Of a stretch of 64,000 bases of DNA, positions 42,249-51,234 are shown in pieces. Every line of letters begins with the position of its first letter. Positions within the stretch are counted from its first letter, which is position 1. Position numbers and translations under genes: made by a program. Under the pieces are notes generated by a model. The model had not been told where the DNA came from. It saw nothing but the letters and a program-made list of their open reading frames with translations, and searched no databases. The stretch comes from Falsiroseomonas sp046052145 (GTDB taxonomy: Bacteria > Pseudomonadota > Alphaproteobacteria > Acetobacterales > Acetobacteraceae): contig JBJOMW010000016.1 in assembly GCA_046052145.1 (NCBI GenBank), positions 5,835-69,834 of the forward strand, in the 5' to 3' direction.

Positions 42249-44198
42249 ATGCATGGCACGATCGAACTGCCGGCCCTGCGCCGCGCAGCCGACCTGTTGC
42301 CGGCCACGATCGATGAGCAGGACCGCTCCATCGAAGTGGTCTGGTCGACGGGCGCAAGGGTCCGAAGGCAGCCGTTGTTCGGCGAGCCTTTCGACGAAGA
42401 GCTCAGTATGGATCCTGGCAGCGTGCGGCTCGACCGACTGAACGCCGGCGGCCCGCTGCTTAAGGTCCACGATACCCGAACGCTTGATGCGGTCATCGGG
42501 TCGGTCGTGCCCGGCTCCGCCCGGATCGATCAGGGGCGCGGCGTCGCGCGCGTGCGCTTCAGCGAGCGCGAAGATGTCAGCGCCATCTGGGCCGACGTCC
42601 AAGCGGGCCATCTGCGTGCCGTGTCCATTGGCTACCAGGTCCACCGCTTCGAGGTCAGTCGACCCGCCAATGCGCCCGAAGTCTGGCGCGCGGTTGATTG
42701 GACCCCATTCGAGATTTCCGCGGTCCCGGTCGGGGCCGATCCGGCGGCCGGCTTCCGTTCGGTTGACCCGCTGAGCCCTTGCGTCGTGGACCGGGACGAC
42801 GCCTCCACCAAAGAGAGGATTTCCATGGACGAGACCAGTGTGACCACGACGGCGGCGCAGTCGGCGCCCGAACCCGTCACCCGTGCAGCCGAGGCCGCGC
42901 CCGATACCAAAGCCATCATTGCGCAGGCGCAGAGCGCCGAACGGGAAAGGGTCGGGACGATCTATGATCTTGCCGGTCGCCTGGGCTTGGAGCGCAGCAT
43001 GGCCGAGGACCTTGTCACCCGGGGTGTCGCTATCGACGAGGCGCGGCGCATCATCCTCGACAAGGTCGCGGACGCGGCTGAACAGTCGCGGACCTTCCCG
43101 CATGTTTCCGTACCCCTTGGCGGACGCGATGAGCGCCTGACGCGCCGCGAGGCCGTTGCCAATGCGCTCCTGCATCGCTACAGCCCGACGCTGTTCGCAC
43201 TCAGCGATCCGGCACGCGAGTATCGCGGGATGACACTCCTGGAGCTGTCGCGGGAGTTTCTCGCTTCCTCTGGTGTCAATGTGCGGGGTATGTCGCGGGA
43301 CGAGATCGCGACCCGCGCTCTGCACTCGACCTCGGACTTTCCCGAAGTGTTGTCAGCGGTCACCAACAAGACACTGCGCCAGGCTTACGACGTATATCCG
43401 CGCACTTTCACGCCATTCTGTCGCCAGGTTCTGGCAACCGACTTCAAGGCGATGCATCGTGTGCAGATCGGTGAGGCGCCGCAGCTGCTCAAGGTCAGCG
43501 AAGGCGGCGAGTTCAAGCGCGGCACCATCGCTGAATCGAAGGAAAGCTATCGCATCGAGACCTATGGTCGGGTGGTTGCGATTACGCGCCAGGTCCTGAT
43601 CAATGACGACCTCGACGCCTTCACGCGCATTCCGGCGATGTACGGCACGGCAATCGCCACGCTTGAGAGCGACGTGGTCTGGGGCATCATCACCGCCAAC
43701 GCCGCGATGGCCGATGGCGTGACCTTGTTCCATGCGACCCACAAGAATCTGGCCGGTACAGGGGCAGCGCTCAGCGTTGCGGCGATCGGCGAAGGTCGCG
43801 CCTCGATGGCCAAGCAGACGGGGCTCGACAAGAAAACGGTGCTCAATATCCGGCCGAGCTATCTCATCGTGCCGGCGGCTCTCGAACTTGCGGCTGAGCA
43901 GCTCGTCGCTCAGAACCTTCTGCCGGCGAAGACGCTCGACGTCGTTCCCCAGTCGATCCGCACGATCACGCCAATCTCCGAGCCGCGTCTCGACGCGGTC
44001 AGTGCGGGAGCATGGTATCTCGCAGCCAATCCCGCGCAGATCGACACGATCGAATACGCCTATCTCGAAGGCCAGCAAGGCGCTTACATCGAGACGAGGA
44101 ACGGCTTTGACGTCGATGGCGTGGAGATCAAGTGCCGCCTCGATTTCGGCGCCAAGGCAATCGACTGGCGCGGTCTCTACAAGAACAACGGCGCCTGA
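42249..44198 (+). CDS. prohead protease/major capsid protein fusion
   Basis: 649 residues in one polypeptide. Residues about 1-170 form an S78-type prohead protease/scaffold (PLLKVHDTRTLDAVIGSVV, HLRAVSIGYQVHRFE, PFEISAVPVGADPAA). An Ala/Gln-rich, disordered linker follows to about 230. The rest is a Mu gpT/HK97-like major capsid protein (RQAYDVYPRTFTPFCRQVL, FTRIPAMYGTAIATLESDVV). The protease probably releases the capsid protein during assembly, giving protease and capsid from one gene. The cleavage point is not visible from sequence. Confidence 0.9.
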   Translation: MHGTIELPALRRAADLLPATIDEQDRSIEVVWSTGARVRRQPLFGEPFDEELSMDPGSVRLDRLNAGGPLLKVHDTRTLDAVIGSVVPGSARIDQGRGVARVRFSEREDVSAIWADVQAGHLRAVSIGYQVHRFEVSRPANAPEVWRAVDWTPFEISAVPVGADPAAGFRSVDPLSPCVVDRDDASTKERISMDETSVTTTAAQSAPEPVTRAAEAAPDTKAIIAQAQSAERERVGTIYDLAGRLGLERSMAEDLVTRGVAIDEARRIILDKVADAAEQSRTFPHVSVPLGGRDERLTRREAVANALLHRYSPTLFALSDPAREYRGMTLLELSREFLASSGVNVRGMSRDEIATRALHSTSDFPEVLSAVTNKTLRQAYDVYPRTFTPFCRQVLATDFKAMHRVQIGEAPQLLKVSEGGEFKRGTIAESKESYRIETYGRVVAITRQVLINDDLDAFTRIPAMYGTAIATLESDVVWGIITANAAMADGVTLFHATHKNLAGTGAALSVAAIGEGRASMAKQTGLDKKTVLNIRPSYLIVPAALELAAEQLVAQNLLPAKTLDVVPQSIRTITPISEPRLDAVSAGAWYLAANPAQIDTIEYAYLEGQQGAYIETRNGFDVDGVEIKCRLDFGAKAIDWRGLYKNNGA

Positions 44199-44301
44199 CG
44201 CCTATCCCCATCAACATCCGAACGAGAACGGGCGGCCCCTGCGGCGGCAGCCGCAAATCTCTACGACCGCCCGCCCTTCGTCTTTTGGAGAGGAGTTTTC
44301 C

Positions 44302-44637
44302 ATGAAGAACTATGTGCAGCCCGGCAAGACGATCACACTTGCGGCGCCCTATGCCGTCTCTGCAGGAGATGGTCTGCTGGTCGGCGCCATCTTTGGCGTG
44401 GCGACGGCAAGTGCCGCTATCGGCGAAGCGGTCGAAGCCGCGCTGGTTGGTGTCTTCGACCTCAAGAAGGCCGCATCCCAGGCATGGGCCGTCGGCGACA
44501 AAGTCTACTGGGACAACACGGCGAAGGAGACCACCAAAACAGCGACCAGCAATACGCTGATCGGTGTGGCGGTCGAGGCCGTCAGCAATGGCGCCAGCGA
44601 CACCGTCGGCCGCCTGCGGCTGAACGGCAGCTACTGA
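44302..44637 (+). CDS. DUF2190 capsid decoration protein
   Basis: 111 residues. MKNYVQPGKTITLAAPYAVS, VGAIFGVATASAAIGE, DKVYWDNTAKETTKTA and IGVAVEAVSNGAS give the DUF2190 layout, a small all-beta protein. Members stabilise heads as cement proteins. The start at 44302 has GGAGAGGAG upstream. It follows the capsid fusion gene in the usual order. A longer frame from 43732 runs inside the capsid gene and is rejected. Confidence 0.87.
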   Translation: MKNYVQPGKTITLAAPYAVSAGDGLLVGAIFGVATASAAIGEAVEAALVGVFDLKKAASQAWAVGDKVYWDNTAKETTKTATSNTLIGVAVEAVSNGASDTVGRLRLNGSY

Positions 44638-44659
44638 GTAAGCGCGACCGCGATTGATC

Positions 44660-44962
44660 ATGGCGCCCCCAGAAGAAAGCGATCCACCCGATTTGCACTG
44701 GACCATCGACCGTCGCATTCCGCTTGCGCTCATCACCACGCTACTCGTGCAGTTCGGCGGGTTCGTCTGGTGGTTCTCGTCGGTCGAATCCCGCCTGACG
44801 GTGAAAGAGCAGCGGCTGGCGCGCGTCGAGCAGCGTCTCGATGAGGACCAGCGGGCGATCTCAGCGATCGTGGAGCGACTGGCGCGCATTGAAGAACGTG
44901 CAAACGCGCAACTCGAGCTGCTCAGGCGGATCGATGGGCGTCTGCAGGAGCGTCGGCAATGA
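44660..44962 (+). CDS. small membrane protein with coiled coil
   Basis: 100 residues. A single membrane segment (ALITTLLVQFGGFVWWFSSV) is followed by a charged coiled coil (TVKEQRLARVEQRLDEDQRA, VERLARIEERANAQLELLRR). I do not recognise the family; similar small proteins lie between decoration and head-tail genes in related prophages, to my recollection. The ATG at 44660 or a TTG six bases upstream could start it. It overlaps the next start (ATGA). Confidence 0.7.
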   Translation: MAPPEESDPPDLHWTIDRRIPLALITTLLVQFGGFVWWFSSVESRLTVKEQRLARVEQRLDEDQRAISAIVERLARIEERANAQLELLRRIDGRLQERRQ

Positions 44963-45273
44963 CGGCTTTCGACACCGCACTCGGGAGCCTCTTTGCTGAC
45001 GACAACCTTGCCCAGTCCGGGATCTGGCGTAGTGGGGGTCAGATAGCGGGACATCCTGTGCGGATCCAGCGCGTGCAACCGCAACCGGTGTTCGAGATCA
45101 GCGGCGCCAAGCTTGTCCAGGACGCTACACTCTTCGACATCCGCGCTGAAGAAGCTTCAGAGATTGCCGAGGGCGACACGCTCGAAGTGTCGGGCGTCAT
45201 CTATCGCGTGCAAGCGCCGCCGGTATCCACGATGGATGGCCGCATCCTGCGGCTTGATGTGGTCGTGCTATGA
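44959..45273 (+). CDS. head-tail joining/connector protein
   Basis: 104 residues, beta-rich: GHPVRIQRVQPQPVFEIS, KLVQDATLFDIRAEEASEI, GDTLEVSGVIYRVQAPP. Layout and place fit lambda gpFII-like head-tail joining proteins, which bridge the portal-gpW neck to the tail. Starts by ATGA overlap with the previous gene and overlaps the next. No catalytic motif. Confidence 0.8.
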   Translation: MTAFDTALGSLFADDNLAQSGIWRSGGQIAGHPVRIQRVQPQPVFEISGAKLVQDATLFDIRAEEASEIAEGDTLEVSGVIYRVQAPPVSTMDGRILRLDVVVL

Positions 45274-45971
45274 GGCTTGACCTCCAGATCGAGGGGGATC
45301 TGAACAAGATCCTTGGCGATGAAGCTCGTGTCGCGGAGGCGGCTGTCACGGCGGCCGTCCGAAAGGCGGGCGAGAGTTTAAAGAGCGAGTTGCGCGCGCA
45401 GGTCGCGGGCGCAGGCCTTGGACGACGCCTCGCAAACGCCTTGCGCTGCAATGTCTATCCCGAACGTGGTGAGAGCCTCAGCGCGGCAGCGTGGGTCTTT
45501 GCCCGCCCCGGTAAGGGCGGGCGCGGTGGCGCGGCCGATATCATCGCAGCCTTCGAGGAAGGCACGCTGATCCGGCGTAGCGGCGGACGTTATCTCGCCA
45601 TCCCGACCGAAAACGTGCCAATGAAGGGTGGCGGGCGCCGGATGACGCCGAACGACATGCAGAGTGGGACGAAGTTCGGCGGTTTTGGTCGCGATCTCGA
45701 AGTCGTCCCGACCAACCGCCCCGGCGTGCTGTTGCTTGTGCTGCCAGTCGTTCGTGCCATGAACGGCCGAACGCTGCGGCCGGCAACCGGTCGCCGCATC
45801 AAGGCAGGCCGCAACGTCGAGTGGGTTCCGATGTTCATCCTGGTGCGCCAGGTTCAGATGCCACGCTTGCTGGATTGGCGTGGACCAGCGGAAAGCTGGG
45901 TGAACCGGCTGCCGGATCAGGTCGTGCGGGAGTGGGAGGCGCGTGATCGCGCGAGCCGAGATGCCCAGTAA
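45270..45971 (+). CDS. DUF6441-like tail completion protein
   Basis: 233 residues. LDLQIEGDLNKILGDEARVA and AAVRKAGESLKSELRAQV open the protein; FEEGTLIRRSGGRYLAIPTE and WVPMFILVRQVQMPRL follow, the arrangement I recall for DUF6441. In the gene order it takes the place of a gpZ-like tail completion/minor tail protein. ATGA overlap upstream; the next ATG lies inside its final codons. Confidence 0.75.
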   Translation: MRLDLQIEGDLNKILGDEARVAEAAVTAAVRKAGESLKSELRAQVAGAGLGRRLANALRCNVYPERGESLSAAAWVFARPGKGGRGGAADIIAAFEEGTLIRRSGGRYLAIPTENVPMKGGGRRMTPNDMQSGTKFGGFGRDLEVVPTNRPGVLLLVLPVVRAMNGRTLRPATGRRIKAGRNVEWVPMFILVRQVQMPRLLDWRGPAESWVNRLPDQVVREWEARDRASRDAQ

Positions 45972-46383
45972 ACGCGAACTCGTGCTCCAGGCCCTTCATG
46001 CCCGATTGACTGCTGTTCCTCTCGCCAAGGTTGAACGGAACCGTCTGCGACCGGAGAGGATCCCGCCAGAGGGGCTGATCATTCTGCGCGACGGCGAGAT
46101 CGGCGAGCCTGAGGTTCTGCTATCGCCGCTTAGCTACATCTGGACCCATGCGGTGCGCCTTGAGGTGTTCTCGGCATCCGGGGATCCCGACGCGCATCTC
46201 GACACGTTGCTCACGTCCATCGCCACCGTCCTCGGCGTTGATCCCGCCTTGGGCGGAGAAATCGATCAGATGGAGTTTGGTGCGCCGGACTTTGACGGCG
46301 CCGCGCCGGAAGGCGGGCCCGACGTCAAGGCTGCTATCGTTCCCATCCGCCTCGTCTACGAGACGAGCAATCCGCTGACCTGA
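45961..46383 (+). CDS. tail terminator-like protein
   Basis: 140 residues. PSKRELVLQALHARLTAV and VLLSPLSYIWTHAVRLEVFS, with DAHLDTLLTSIATVLGVDPA and AIVPIRLVYETSNPLT, resemble the short tail terminator proteins (lambda gpU-like) that cap the tail tube. The ATG at 45961 overlaps the upstream stop by 11 nt; a GTG at 45943 is an alternative. It precedes the tail tube gene, as expected. Confidence 0.75.
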   Translation: MPSKRELVLQALHARLTAVPLAKVERNRLRPERIPPEGLIILRDGEIGEPEVLLSPLSYIWTHAVRLEVFSASGDPDAHLDTLLTSIATVLGVDPALGGEIDQMEFGAPDFDGAAPEGGPDVKAAIVPIRLVYETSNPLT

Positions 46384-46441
46384 CGCGTCTGCCTCCCAGA
46401 CGCAGTTCCCAAAACTTTGAACCAGAAAGAGGAGACCCGGC

Positions 46442-47392
46442 ATGGCGCTTGGTTTCGGTGCAAATGCGCGCCTGATGGCAGCCTATGAGACGACCTACGG
46501 AACACCACCGTCCGATGGCTATCACCGGCTTGGCTTTTCGCGATACGGGCTATCCGCCCGCCAGCCCCTGCTCGAAAATGATCTGCTTGGTGAGGGACGC
46601 GATCCCGCGCCCGCGGTGCTTGGCGCTCTTACCTGCGACGGAGAAGTCGCAGTGCCCTGCGATGCGCGGCAGATCGGCTTCTGGCTGAAGGCGCTGCTGG
46701 GGGAGCCGACCACGACGGGCACGACAAATTTCACGCATAGCTTCCAGTCCGGCGGCGCTACCATCCCAAGCCTGTCGCTTCAGGCGATCAACCCGGATGT
46801 CCCGCTGCGGCGCACGCATTTTGGCGCCCGCGTTGATAGCTTCACGCTGCCGCTCCGCCGCGACGGCCTAACCAGCGCCACCCTATCCCTCATCGCGCAG
46901 GGAGAGAGCACGGACAATGTCGATCGCGACCTGACGCCGGTGAGTTACAACGCACTGCGCTTCGGCTCCTTCCAGGGAACGATCCGGCGCAATGGCACAG
47001 CCATGGGGCGCGTTGTCTCAGCAGAGATCGTCTATCGCAATGGTCTCGACCGTATCGAGACGATCCGTTCTGACGGGCTGATCGACAGCGCTGAGCCGAC
47101 GGTCGCCGCCTGCACAGGTAATATCGTGGTCCGCGTGGACGGGACGACGCTGATCGATGCTGCGACGGCAGGAACGCCAATGGAGCTCGATTTCGGTTAT
47201 GTGCGCGACGCCAATACGAGCCTGATTTTCACCGTTCATGAGGCGGTGCTGTCGCGCCCCTCAGTGCCGATCGAAGGCCCGTCCGGCATCCAAGTCACCT
47301 TCGAGTTTCGCGGCGCCAAGGATCCAACGCTCGGACGCATGCTAACTGCCATCCTCAAGAATGATGTCGCCGCCTATGGAGCCACGCCATGA
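46442..47392 (+). CDS. phage tail tube protein
   Basis: 316 residues, beta-rich with a conserved start ALGFGANARLMAAYETTYGT and DVPLRRTHFGARVDSFTLPL, RNGTAMGRVVSAEIVYRNG, LDFGYVRDANTSLIFTVHEA, VTFEFRGAKDPTLGRM. This is the major tail tube protein of siphovirus-like prophages, larger than lambda gpV and probably with a decorative C-terminal domain. AGAGGAG upstream is a strong ribosome-binding site, fitting high expression. It overlaps the chaperone start (ATGA). Confidence 0.88.
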   Translation: MALGFGANARLMAAYETTYGTPPSDGYHRLGFSRYGLSARQPLLENDLLGEGRDPAPAVLGALTCDGEVAVPCDARQIGFWLKALLGEPTTTGTTNFTHSFQSGGATIPSLSLQAINPDVPLRRTHFGARVDSFTLPLRRDGLTSATLSLIAQGESTDNVDRDLTPVSYNALRFGSFQGTIRRNGTAMGRVVSAEIVYRNGLDRIETIRSDGLIDSAEPTVAACTGNIVVRVDGTTLIDAATAGTPMELDFGYVRDANTSLIFTVHEAVLSRPSVPIEGPSGIQVTFEFRGAKDPTLGRMLTAILKNDVAAYGATP

Positions 47393-47751
47393 TCCGCCTT
47401 GGTCTCAAAGCCGAGCCCTATTGGCTCGATCTGCTGCCTGGTGTGCGGCTCAAGGTCCGTCCATTCGGGACGGCGCTCTTCTTTGCCGCCCAATCCGCCA
47501 TGGTGCGGGTCGATACCGAGGGCGAGACGGCCAGCGAAGTCATCGACGCTCTGCGCGGCGTCGCCTTCATCAAAGCGCTCGCCCGGCTCTCAATCATCGA
47601 TTGGGAGGGGATCGCCGACGATAAGGGCGCCCCGGCGCCGGTCACCCCTGACGCCGTCGAAGCTTTGATGGAGATCTGGCAAGCGGCCGCCGCTTTCGAG
47701 CGGATCTATGCACGCCCGATTGCGGAGATTGAAGCCGAAAAAAACGCCTGA
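47389..47751 (+). CDS. tail assembly chaperone, first frame (gpG-like)
   Basis: 120 residues. LKVRPFGTALFFAAQSAMVR, ASEVIDALRGVAFIKALARL and ALMEIWQAAAAFERIYARP fit the short tail assembly chaperones of alphaproteobacterial phages. ATGA overlap with the tail tube gene. Its last codons contain the slippery heptamer A-AAA-AAC; a -1 shift there would extend the protein into the second frame at 47745-48074. The chaperones hold the tape measure protein during tail building, and the gene sits right before it. Confidence 0.82.
   Translation: MIRLGLKAEPYWLDLLPGVRLKVRPFGTALFFAAQSAMVRVDTEGETASEVIDALRGVAFIKALARLSIIDWEGIADDKGAPAPVTPDAVEALMEIWQAAAAFERIYARPIAEIEAEKNA
47739..47745 (+). promoter_or_regulatory. 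-1 ribosomal frameshift heptamer A AAA AAC
   Basis: Codons GAA-AAA-AAC place the heptamer in the canonical X-XXY-YYZ phase, three codons from the stop of the first frame at 47751. After the slip, reading continues from CGC at 47745 in an open frame to the TAA at 48072-48074. Such shifts link gpG and gpGT in most long-tailed phages. A G/C-rich stretch downstream could form a stimulatory hairpin. Confidence 0.7.
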
Positions 47752-48074
47752 GCGCCCGCGCCGAATGGCATTTCGGCGGCGGGCCCACCTATTGCTCAGC
47801 TTGCCCCGGGCGCTGCCCCGAATGTCCCTATGAACGCGATCAACCAGCCACCGCTGAGGGCTGGGAAGTCTGGGACCTTCTGGAACGTTGCACAGGGCAA
47901 CTTCGTATGGGGCCTGCGGGCCCTGTTGGGCTCGATTTCGGGGCCGTATTTCTCATGGGTGATGCGCTCGGCGTAAGCCGACCAGCGCTCGCCGAACTCC
48001 TGCCCGCAGCCGAAGCCGGCCTTATGCGTGGCCTCACAAAGCGAAGCGACAAGAGCGAGGATGGCGAACCGTAA
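47745..48074 (+). CDS. tail assembly chaperone, second frame (Cys-rich, DUF7697-like)
   Basis: About 109 codons in the -1 frame after the slippery site. Near the start are HFGGGPTYCSACPGRCPECPY, five clustered Cys suggesting a zinc site, then EGWEVWDLLERCTGQLRMG, LDFGAVFLMGDALGVSRPAL and GLMRGLTKRSDK. I recall this as DUF7697, often annotated as a stand-alone gene; there is no good start codon here (an internal ATG would lose the Cys part). It overlaps the tape measure start by 14 nt. The frameshift product is an inference from phase and position. Confidence 0.7.
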   Translation, partial: RLSARAEWHFGGGPTYCSACPGRCPECPYERDQPATAEGWEVWDLLERCTGQLRMGPAGPVGLDFGAVFLMGDALGVSRPALAELLPAAEAGLMRGLTKRSDKSEDGEP

Positions 48075-51000
48075 CATCTCGGTCCGACTGCAGGTCGATG
48101 GCGGGCGCTTTAAGGCCGAATTGGTCGAAGCGGGTCGTACCGGCCAGCAGGCGCTCAAGACCATCGAGACGGCGGCGCGCGATGCTGGCAATGCTCTCGA
48201 GCGGACCGGCGCCTCCGCGCAAAAGGCGGACCGGGAACAGGAGAAGCTCGCCCGTTCCGCCGAGCGCCTAAAGCGTCAATACGCCGAGGGCTATCAGGCA
48301 GCCCAGGAACAGGGCCGCGCAAGCGCCCTGCTCGGCAAAGGGCTGCTGACGCAGGGCGAGTATGCCAGCGTCGTTGAGGGCATCGGGCGCAAATTCACCG
48401 CTGCCGGCACGCAGGCGCGCAGCTTTGGCCAGGCTGTCGAGACACAGGGCCAGCAGGCCCGCATCACAGCACGGCAGTTGGCTCAGCTGCAGCCGCAGCT
48501 GAACGATATCTTCACGACGCTGACGACGGGCATGAGCCCGTTGACCGTGGCCCTACAACAGGGTCCGCAGATCACCCAGATCTTTGGTGGGATCGGGGCG
48601 ACGTTCCGGGCAATCCCGCCGGTGGCGCTTGGCGCGGCGGCTGCCTTGGCTGCGGTCGGCATTCCGCTCGCGATCATTCTCTCTCGCGCGACCGATCTTG
48701 CGGCCGAAAGCCGGACCTTCAACGTCGCGCTTGCCGCCATGGGGCGCCAGGGCCAGACGACTGCCGGGCAGCTCAACGAACTCGTCGAGAAGCTGCGCGA
48801 TGTCGGCGTCGCGCGTGATGAAGCACGCTCGGCAGTCTCGACCCTCGTTCGCACGCCGAACCTTCCGGGCGCGGAGATCCCGCGTCTGGCGAGCATGGCG
48901 CCGGATCTGGCGGCAGCGATGGGGACCGGCGCCAGTGACGCGGCTCGCCAACTCGGCGAACTAGCCACGGGCGGCTATGACGCAATCATCAAGCTGGATC
49001 GGGCGCTGAATGGGTTCCTGAACCCTTCCCAGCGCGAGAATATCCGCCTTCTCGCTGAGCAAGGCGAGAAGTCACGCGCCTATGGCATCGCGATTGCAGC
49101 GCTGCAGGAGCGCATCCGGGGACTGAACGAGCAGTCGCTTTCGCCCACCGAGAAGTCGATCAACGACATCAGCCGTGCCTGGGACCGCCTTGTCGACAAC
49201 CTGGCGCGCGGCGCAATCGGCCGGATCACGCTGCAGGTCGTCGAAGGCGCGATCTCCGGCGCAGCCAATCTGCTTGCCCCATCCCAGCCGCGTGTACGCG
49301 ATCCCCTCGCTGAAGCTGAGGATGCGCTGCAGATGGCGGTAGAGCGGCTCGACCGCTTCAACCGCGAGACCCGGCTCTACAGAGACCCGAATGCAGAAGT
49401 GGTCATTCCGGGCTTTGGCTACGGGTCCCCCAATGCCGTAAGGCTTCAAGTCCAGGAGCAGGTCGAGGCCGCACGTGCGGAGTATGAGCGGCTTCGGCAA
49501 GCTGCTGAACAGGCGCAGGCCCGCGCTCAAGCGCAAGCCCAGTCGCCCGTGGTTGCAGGTTCTGCCGCTAATGCGCCACAGCCCCTGGCGATCGGCGAAG
49601 AGACCGCACGCCAGATCGCCGATCTCGAACGACGCCAACGGATCTACAACGCAGCGCCCGCCCGCCGCCCTCTTGTGGAGGCGGAGATCCAGGCGGAGAT
49701 CACGGCGCGCGAGCGGAATCTCAATGCGCTGGAGGCGGAAGCGCTCAAGCGCCGCATGGTTGCTGACGCGGCGGCCCAGCAGCGCCAACAATACCAGGAC
49801 CAGACACGCGAACTGGAGATCCAGAGCCGCTCTACGCTCGCCGTGGCGGATGCCTATGGGCAAGGCCAATCGGCAGTCATCCGTGCCGAGGCGGCCCGGC
49901 AGGCGGCAGTCGAGGGCTATCGCAACGGGATCAATGAGACGGCGAGAACGGAGGAAATCCTCCGGACCCGCGTCCTCGAAACTGTCGAAGCGCAGGCGCG
50001 TGCGGCCTTCCAGGCGGAACTGTCCGCCCAAAGCGCACGCAGGCTCGCGGAAGCCGAGGCACAGGGTACTGCAGCCGTCCAGCGCGCAGAGGTGGCCGAG
50101 CGCTCCTTGGCGGCAACGCGTGACGCGCGCGCGGCCCTGTCTCTTGCCACGGGCGCCGCCGAAGAACGCCTGCGCGCATCGATTGAAGCAACGACCCGTG
50201 CAATCGAAGCGCAGGCCGCAGCTGAACGCGCACGCGCGTTGGCCCGCGAGCGACGCACATCGACCAATGACCGGGACATCGCGGAACGGGAGGCGCAAGC
50301 CGCCCGCCTCAGCGATCCTGCCGAGCGACGCGCTGCGGAACTCGCCATCGAACGTGAGCGTCGCATGCAGAACATGCGTGAGCGTCTTGGTGGCGTCGAC
50401 GAACAGGTGCTCCAAGCGCAGGACGCTGCTGCTGCGTTTCGCGAGCAGGCGCGCTACTTCAACGATATCCGCGATCAGGCAAAGAGCCTGTCGAGCGATA
50501 TATCGAACTTCCTGGTCGACGGCTTCGCCAATGCAGGTAAAGCCGGAAAGAGCGTCTTTGCCAACCTTGCCGAAGGGGCGGTCGGCTTGTTCCGACGCAT
50601 GGCTGCACGCATTGCTGCGACGCTGATCGAGCAAAAATTCATCTTGCCGATCACCACGCAAATCGTGGGCGCATTTCCGAGCCTATTCGGAGTGGTGGCG
50701 CCGCAAGCCGCTGCGCAGGCAGGTGCAGGCGCTGCTGCTGCAAGTACTGGCGGTGGGTTCTTTGATGGGATCTTCAATTGGATCTCCGGCCTCTTCGGCG
50801 CTGCGCATGCCGGTGGCCTGGTCGGTATAGCGCCATCCCATACCCGGTTGGTGGCGCTCGGCGCCTTTGCGGGAGCCGAGCGCTTCCACGCAGGCGGCAT
50901 GTTGGGTTTACGGCCAGATGAGGTGCCCTTCGTAGGTCTGCGCGGCGAGGAGGTTTTGACGCGTAGCGACCCGCGTCACCGCTGGAACGCTGATCGTCTC

Positions 51001-51231
51001 GATCGAATGCGGATGCCGACGCCAGCGAATGATGTGCAGGTCAATGTCTACGACATGCGCATCGGTCGCGATCAGCCGCCTGCGCGCACAGAGCAGCGTC
51101 GCGGGGCCGACGGTAAAAGGGAAATCGCGGTCTTCATCGAAGACAAGATCGATGAAGCAATCCGAAGCGGTCGCCTCGATCGGGCGCAAGGCGAGACCTA
51201 CGGCTCGCGGCGCATGACCAAGCGGGTGTGA
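48061..51231 (+). CDS. phage tail tape measure protein
   Basis: 1056 residues. The N-terminal MANRNISVRLQVDGGRFKAE, ALERTGASAQKADREQ and ITARQLAQLQPQLNDIFTTL start a long helical protein; a hydrophobic part (PPVALGAAAALAAVGIPLAI) is near 200, and Ala/Glu/Arg-rich coiled coil fills about 430-830. The C-terminal part has SDISNFLVDGFANAGKAGKS and HAGGLVGIAPSHTRLVA. Length sets tail length, here roughly 150 nm by the usual rule. The start at 48061 follows the chaperone; a frame from 48028 adds residues without homology. Confidence 0.92.
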   Translation: MANRNISVRLQVDGGRFKAELVEAGRTGQQALKTIETAARDAGNALERTGASAQKADREQEKLARSAERLKRQYAEGYQAAQEQGRASALLGKGLLTQGEYASVVEGIGRKFTAAGTQARSFGQAVETQGQQARITARQLAQLQPQLNDIFTTLTTGMSPLTVALQQGPQITQIFGGIGATFRAIPPVALGAAAALAAVGIPLAIILSRATDLAAESRTFNVALAAMGRQGQTTAGQLNELVEKLRDVGVARDEARSAVSTLVRTPNLPGAEIPRLASMAPDLAAAMGTGASDAARQLGELATGGYDAIIKLDRALNGFLNPSQRENIRLLAEQGEKSRAYGIAIAALQERIRGLNEQSLSPTEKSINDISRAWDRLVDNLARGAIGRITLQVVEGAISGAANLLAPSQPRVRDPLAEAEDALQMAVERLDRFNRETRLYRDPNAEVVIPGFGYGSPNAVRLQVQEQVEAARAEYERLRQAAEQAQARAQAQAQSPVVAGSAANAPQPLAIGEETARQIADLERRQRIYNAAPARRPLVEAEIQAEITARERNLNALEAEALKRRMVADAAAQQRQQYQDQTRELEIQSRSTLAVADAYGQGQSAVIRAEAARQAAVEGYRNGINETARTEEILRTRVLETVEAQARAAFQAELSAQSARRLAEAEAQGTAAVQRAEVAERSLAATRDARAALSLATGAAEERLRASIEATTRAIEAQAAAERARALARERRTSTNDRDIAEREAQAARLSDPAERRAAELAIERERRMQNMRERLGGVDEQVLQAQDAAAAFREQARYFNDIRDQAKSLSSDISNFLVDGFANAGKAGKSVFANLAEGAVGLFRRMAARIAATLIEQKFILPITTQIVGAFPSLFGVVAPQAAAQAGAGAAAASTGGGFFDGIFNWISGLFGAAHAGGLVGIAPSHTRLVALGAFAGAERFHAGGMLGLRPDEVPFVGLRGEEVLTRSDPRHRWNADRLDRMRMPTPANDVQVNVYDMRIGRDQPPARTEQRRGADGKREIAVFIEDKIDEAIRSGRLDRAQGETYGSRRMTKRV

Positions 51232-51234
51232 AGG

